Shown here: piece after piece, positions 60,296 through 64,000 of the stretch
How the letters are laid out: every line of letters starts with the position of its first letter
Position numbering within the stretch: position 1 is the first letter of the stretch
Assembly: GCF_042431545.1 (NCBI RefSeq)
Contig: NZ_JBHLYX010000002.1
DNA: 64,000 bases
Source: Pseudoalteromonas xiamenensis
Lineage (GTDB): Bacteria > Pseudomonadota > Gammaproteobacteria > Enterobacterales > Alteromonadaceae
Strand: one strand, 5' to 3'
The notes under the pieces: generated by a model
Databases searched by the model: none
Told to the model about the DNA's origin: nothing
The model's input: only the letters and a program-made list of their open reading frames with translations
Translations under genes and position numbers: made by a program

Positions 60296-60329
60296 TGGTA
60301 AACCTTTGGTGGCTGGTCAGCGTTGACAA
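60296..60329. promoter_or_regulatory. BirA-like operator between bioA and bioB
   Basis: TGGTAAACC (60296-60304), 16 bp, then CGTTGACAA (60321-60329). Compared with the BirA consensus TTGTAAACC-N15/16-GGTTTACAA, the arms match at 8 and 7 of 9 positions. Position between divergent bioA and bioB is as in enterobacteria. It directly abuts the bioA TTG start. Confidence 0.62.
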
Positions 60330-60404
60330 CAAACATTCGTGCAGTAGACTAAGCAAAAACCACAGTCCCGGCAAGGGATAGAAGATAATAAAGAAGAGAT
60401 AGTT

Positions 60405-61445
60405 ATGAGTTTGGGAACTGTACGTCACGATTGGACTTATGAAGAAGTCAAAGCGCTATTTGAAATGCCATTTAACGACCTGCTATTTAAAGCTGCGTCA
60501 ATTCACCGTGAAACATTTAACCCAAATGAAGTTCAAATCTCAACGCTCTTATCTATTAAAACAGGTGCTTGTCCTGAAGATTGCAAGTACTGTCCGCAGT
60601 CAGGACATTACAAAACAGATTTAGAGCGTGAACGATTAATGGAAGTTGACAAGGTAGTAGAACAAGCTCGACTAGCGAAAACGAAAGGAGCGACTCGGTT
60701 TTGTATGGGGGCAGCTTGGTCAGACCCTAAAGACCGTGATATGCCGTACATTGAAAAAATGGTTCGAGAAGTTAAGGCGCTAGGTTTAGAAACATGTATG
60801 ACGCTTGGCATGCTATCTGAAGACAAGGCGAATACCTTAGCAACGGCGGGTTTGGATTATTACAACCACAATCTCGATACGTCACCTGAATACTATCAAC
60901 AAATCATAACGACCCGTACTTATCAAGACCGATTAGACACGCTTGAGCATGTTAGAGGTGCTGGTATGAAAGTGTGTTCAGGCGGAATCGTCGGTATGGG
61001 CGAACAAGCTGCAGACCGCTTTGGTTTGTTAATGAATTTAGCAAACTTACCAAAACAACCTGAAAGTGTGCCAATTAATATGCTTGTTAAAGTGAAAGGT
61101 ACACCTCTTGAAAATGTAGAAGACTTAGACCATTTCGAATTTGTACGAACAATTGCCGTAGCAAGAATTATGATGCCAAAAAGCTACGTCCGTTTGTCTG
61201 CTGGTCGTACTCAAATGAACGAACAGATGCAATCGATGTGCTTTTTCGCGGGTGCAAACAGCATTTTCTACGGTGATAAATTGCTTACAACGGAAAATCC
61301 AGAAGCGGATGCAGACATGTTACTACTTAAAAAGTTAGGAATGCGTCCAGAAACACGAGAAGACTATTCTGATGAAGCCTATGAAGCTTCGTTAAGTTCA
61401 GCTATCGCAGATAAGCAGACTTCTGAGTTGTTTTACGAAGCGTAA
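60405..61445 (+). CDS. bioB: Biotin synthase
   Basis: Radical SAM enzyme of 346 residues that inserts sulfur into dethiobiotin. The 4Fe-4S/SAM ligands are Cys56, Cys60 and Cys63 (GACPEDCKYCPQSGHY). The barrel includes CMGAAWSDP, NHNLDTSPEYY and a 2Fe-2S site region ending in RLSAGRTQM, which holds the conserved Arg ligand. AAGAGA precedes the ATG. First gene of bioBFCD and one base apart from bioF. Confidence 0.97.
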   Translation: MSLGTVRHDWTYEEVKALFEMPFNDLLFKAASIHRETFNPNEVQISTLLSIKTGACPEDCKYCPQSGHYKTDLERERLMEVDKVVEQARLAKTKGATRFCMGAAWSDPKDRDMPYIEKMVREVKALGLETCMTLGMLSEDKANTLATAGLDYYNHNLDTSPEYYQQIITTRTYQDRLDTLEHVRGAGMKVCSGGIVGMGEQAADRFGLLMNLANLPKQPESVPINMLVKVKGTPLENVEDLDHFEFVRTIAVARIMMPKSYVRLSAGRTQMNEQMQSMCFFAGANSIFYGDKLLTTENPEADADMLLLKKLGMRPETREDYSDEAYEASLSSAIADKQTSELFYEA

Positions 61446-61446
61446 T

Positions 61447-62589
61447 ATGAGCCATTTTGCTTTTGTAGAACAAGCACTCGTTGCGCGCGAACTTGAAAAT
61501 TTGAGAAGAGCGCGCACCTGCATTGATTCGTCTGACGGTCGCCAAATCACCATAGGCGGAAAACGCTATTTAAATTTCGCGAGCAATGACTATCTCGGTA
61601 TTGGTTCCAAAACGGAGATTGCGAATTTAAATCAAAACCGAATAGGTGCGAGTGCTTCGGCATTAGTGACTGGGTATACTCAAGAACACTGCGCGCTAGA
61701 GTCACTTTTATGTAAAACGCTAGGTTACGAAGCCGCGTTGTTGTGTAATTCCGGTTTTAGTGCGAACGTTGGCGTAATAAAAGCTTTATTTAGTGATGCT
61801 AAGGTCAGTACTAACAGCACGGTGTTTCAAGACAAATTGAACCACGCGAGTTTGCTTGATGGTAGCTTAGATTCAAAAGCAAAACTGGAACGCTTTAACC
61901 ATAATGACGTAAACCACCTCAGAAATCGGCTTGAAAAATCAAAATCAGAAAACAAACTCATTGTCACCGAAGGCATTTTCTCAATGGATGGGGACAGCGC
62001 TAAGCTTGAAGAAATTTCACGACTAGCGGCAAAACACAACGCTTGGTTAATGGTTGATGACGCACATGCCTTTGGCGTTTTAGGTAAGCACGGATTAGGA
62101 TCTGTCGAAACGGTAAGGCCTAATATTCTTATCATAACATTTGGCAAAGCTGTAGGTGGCCAAGGCGCTTGTATTTTAGGATCAAAATCCTTTATTGATT
62201 ATCTACTTCAATTTAATCGGGAATATATCTATTCGACGGCGATGTCGCCAATTTTGGCCACGTTGAATCTAAAGCAAGTAGAACGAGTGCTGAACGCATC
62301 GGAACAACGCGAGAAGCTTAAATCGAACATAGAATACTTTACTCGCGGTGCGCGCGAATTAGCGTTACCTCTGCTTGATTCAAAATCGCCAATTCAACCA
62401 ATTGTTTTGGGCGATGCTGAAGCTACTCTTGTCGCACAAAAAGAACTACGAGACCAGGGAATTTGGCTTACGGCAATTCGACCTCCTACGGTCCCTTTTA
62501 ATACAGCGAGACTGAGAATAACAATCACATCAGAACATACGAGCAAAGATATTGATACGTTACTCATGGAGCTTAAAAAGATCGTATGA
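61447..62589 (+). CDS. bioF: 8-amino-7-oxononanoate synthase
   Basis: PLP-dependent alpha-oxoamine synthase of 380 residues that condenses pimeloyl-ACP (or -CoA) with alanine. Visible: NFASNDYLGIG near 43, VDDAHAFGVLG near 203 and PLP Lys234 in TFGKAVGGQGA. Its stop overlaps the bioC start by four bases (ATGA), consistent with one translationally coupled operon. Confidence 0.95.
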   Translation: MSHFAFVEQALVARELENLRRARTCIDSSDGRQITIGGKRYLNFASNDYLGIGSKTEIANLNQNRIGASASALVTGYTQEHCALESLLCKTLGYEAALLCNSGFSANVGVIKALFSDAKVSTNSTVFQDKLNHASLLDGSLDSKAKLERFNHNDVNHLRNRLEKSKSENKLIVTEGIFSMDGDSAKLEEISRLAAKHNAWLMVDDAHAFGVLGKHGLGSVETVRPNILIITFGKAVGGQGACILGSKSFIDYLLQFNREYIYSTAMSPILATLNLKQVERVLNASEQREKLKSNIEYFTRGARELALPLLDSKSPIQPIVLGDAEATLVAQKELRDQGIWLTAIRPPTVPFNTARLRITITSEHTSKDIDTLLMELKKIV

Positions 62590-63344
62590 ATGCAATCAAC
62601 AAATCCATGACAGCAAAAAAATTTTCGAAAGCCGCAGCGTGTTATGAAGAACACGCCAAAGTACAAGCCAAGAGTGCGCAAATTTTGTTTGATTGGATTG
62701 GCTCTCGAAAGCGATTTTGTACTTTAGATCTAGGATGCGGGCCTGGATTACATTATGCAACGTTAAACACTGTTTCAAACCTAGTAGTACAATTAGACTT
62801 AAGTGAATCAATGTTATCGACGAGCGAGGAGGGGCACAAAGTCTGCGCTGATATGGACGCGCTGCCTTTTCAAGAAAACGTATTCGACTTAGTGTTTAGT
62901 AATTTTGCTATACAGTGGAGCCAAGATTTAAACTCGTTATTATTAAATTTAGCATCTGTTCTTAAACCGCAGGGCGAAGCCTATTTGAGTATCGTTCTTG
63001 AAGGGTCGCTAAATGAAGTAAAAAAAGCGTATGTTGACTCAAATTTAACGAGTAACGTTAATAACTTCACTCGCCTTGATACACTAAAGCGCTTTATAGA
63101 AAATTCAAGCCTTAAATTACAAACGTTAGAAAAAGTTACGTTGAAGGATGTTTTTGTGACTCCAAAAGAAGCGTTGCAATCGATTAAAAGGATTGGCGCT
63201 AATCACACATTAATGCCCACGCAAGCTTGTGTCGGTCTAGGTGGGAAATCAAAAATCCAGTCTATTTTGTCTAATTACCCGTGTAATAACGGGATTTATG
63301 AAGTGACTTACGAAGTGGCATTATTAAAGTTAACTAAGGAGTAA
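62586..63344 (+). CDS. bioC: Malonyl-ACP O-methyltransferase
   Basis: SAM-dependent methyltransferase of 252 residues that caps malonyl-ACP so that fatty acid synthesis can build the pimeloyl chain. The N-terminal FSKAAACYEEHAKVQ helix is characteristic of BioC, followed by the SAM motif TLDLGCGPGLHY near 47, the acidic DMDALPF near 94 and VFSNFAIQWSQD near 103. No bioH is seen in the window. Overlaps bioF and precedes bioD by 7 bases. Confidence 0.92.
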   Translation: MNAINKSMTAKKFSKAAACYEEHAKVQAKSAQILFDWIGSRKRFCTLDLGCGPGLHYATLNTVSNLVVQLDLSESMLSTSEEGHKVCADMDALPFQENVFDLVFSNFAIQWSQDLNSLLLNLASVLKPQGEAYLSIVLEGSLNEVKKAYVDSNLTSNVNNFTRLDTLKRFIENSSLKLQTLEKVTLKDVFVTPKEALQSIKRIGANHTLMPTQACVGLGGKSKIQSILSNYPCNNGIYEVTYEVALLKLTKE

Positions 63345-63351
63345 CAAGGAA

Positions 63352-64000
63352 ATGCAATCATTCTTTATTACTGGAACAGACACCGAAGTAGGCAAAACAC
63401 ACGTAACCTCGCTGCTTCTAAAATACCTTGCTCATAAGCAAAAATTTGCCTTCGGATTTAAGCCAATCGCTGCTGGAGCAGAAATTGCGTTCGGTCAGCC
63501 GGTGAATACTGATGCCCTATTATTGATGGAGTCATCAACTACGCATGCAAAGTATGAACAAGTTAACCCATTTTGTTTTATGAGTCCTGTTGCGCCACAC
63601 ATTGCAGCTGCTAGAGAAGGCAAATCGCTTTCAGTATTAGATTTGACTAAGAAGTATGAAGAAATTACCTCACTTGGGCAGGAATACACATTAGTTGAAG
63701 GCGCTGGCGGTTGGATGATCCCGTTGAACGATACTGAATATTTTTCTGATTGGGTTAGCCTGCAACAGCTTCCTGTCATTTTAGTGGTCGGAATGAAACT
63801 GGGTTGTTTGAATCATGCCATGTTGACGTTGAGAGTTATTGAACAAGCTGGATGTAAATGCGTTGGATGGGTCGCCAATCAAGTCGACCCTGAAATGCTG
63901 GAATATGAACAAAATTTAGAAACGCTAAAAAGTCACTTGCATGTTCCGCTCTTAGCCGAATCTCCGTACACCGAAGAGAAGCCAAAATTGAAAGTACAGC
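63352..64000 (+). CDS. bioD: Dethiobiotin synthetase, 3' end cut by window
   Basis: ATP-dependent synthetase closing the ureido ring of dethiobiotin. At least 216 residues are present of about 225, the frame being open to the window edge. The P-loop GTDTEVGKT lies at residues 8-16, followed by GFKPIAAGAE and LVEGAGGWMIPLN near 119, all typical of BioD. The ATG at 63352 follows AAGGAGTAACAAGGAA. Last seen gene of bioBFCD. Confidence 0.95.
   Translation, partial: MQSFFITGTDTEVGKTHVTSLLLKYLAHKQKFAFGFKPIAAGAEIAFGQPVNTDALLLMESSTTHAKYEQVNPFCFMSPVAPHIAAAREGKSLSVLDLTKKYEEITSLGQEYTLVEGAGGWMIPLNDTEYFSDWVSLQQLPVILVVGMKLGCLNHAMLTLRVIEQAGCKCVGWVANQVDPEMLEYEQNLETLKSHLHVPLLAESPYTEEKPKLKVQ

Noticed and set aside
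1..64000. CRISPR arrays, insertion sequences, prophage or integron features
   Set aside because: No regularly spaced direct repeats, transposase, integrase or phage structural genes were seen; the gene content is chromosomal throughout.

Overview
The window looks like an ordinary chromosomal stretch of a marine gammaproteobacterium in or near the order Alteromonadales. The reasons are a moderately low G+C by eye, a thiolase-mmsA-acyl-CoA dehydrogenase-enoyl-CoA hydratase-hydrolase-mmsB-SDR operon in the order I recall from Shewanella, a csiV gene translationally coupled to mfd, a DUF3010 gene, and the standard thrS-infC-rpmI-rplT and bioA/bioBFCD arrangements. No insertion sequence, prophage, integrase, CRISPR array or rRNA operon was seen. 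There is one tRNA gene, tRNA-Ser(UGA).

Layout. 1-8.0 kb: a seven-gene branched-chain amino acid (valine/isoleucine) catabolic operon behind LiuR-like palindromes. 8.2-17 kb: mostly small single genes (PD40 beta-propeller protein, tautomerase, an unrecognised 348-residue protein, acetyltransferases, SRPBCC protein, cupin, Asp/Glu racemase, a cytosine-deaminase-like enzyme, AEC transporter) and the dbpA RNA helicase. 17-24 kb, minus strand: lipoprotein, csiV, mfd, aguB, aguA (agmatine to putrescine) and a PilZ-like protein. 24-29.7 kb: an RND efflux pump operon with a divergent TetR regulator and an inverted repeat between them. 29.7-34 kb, minus strand: ABC exporter, a manganese exporter of the UPF0016/TMEM165 family preceded by a yybP-ykoY-type riboswitch, DUF3010, and an endonuclease/exonuclease/phosphatase-fold protein.

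34-37.6 kb: translation genes thrS-infC-rpmI-rplT, with a thrS leader that appears to carry two threonine-anticodon-like hairpins, an AUU start codon on infC, and a structured leader before rpmI. 37.6-45 kb: SDR, M14 metallopeptidase overlapping a metallo-beta-lactamase-fold hydrolase, Lrp/AsnC regulator, SulP transporter, and an overlapping LytS-type kinase/LytTR regulator pair. 45-48.4 kb: divergent pyk and gnd around a perfect 14-bp palindrome. 48.4-56.8 kb: ansA, sppA, fadH, DoxX protein, YdjA-like nitroreductase, two small membrane proteins flanking tRNA-Ser, and fklB. 56.8-64 kb: asnS, a P-loop kinase-like protein, and the biotin genes bioA (minus) and bioB-bioF-bioC-bioD (plus; bioD runs off the window) around a BirA-like operator.

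No wholly new multi-gene system is evident. The most rewarding signals are RNA-level or regulatory: the manganese riboswitch, the thrS operator mimicry, the rpmI leader, a terminator whose U-run touches the ansA start codon, a hairpin/operator abutting the DoxX start, and the pyk/gnd palindrome. At the protein level they are an unrecognised 348-residue protein and a gnd with a divergent C-terminal tail.
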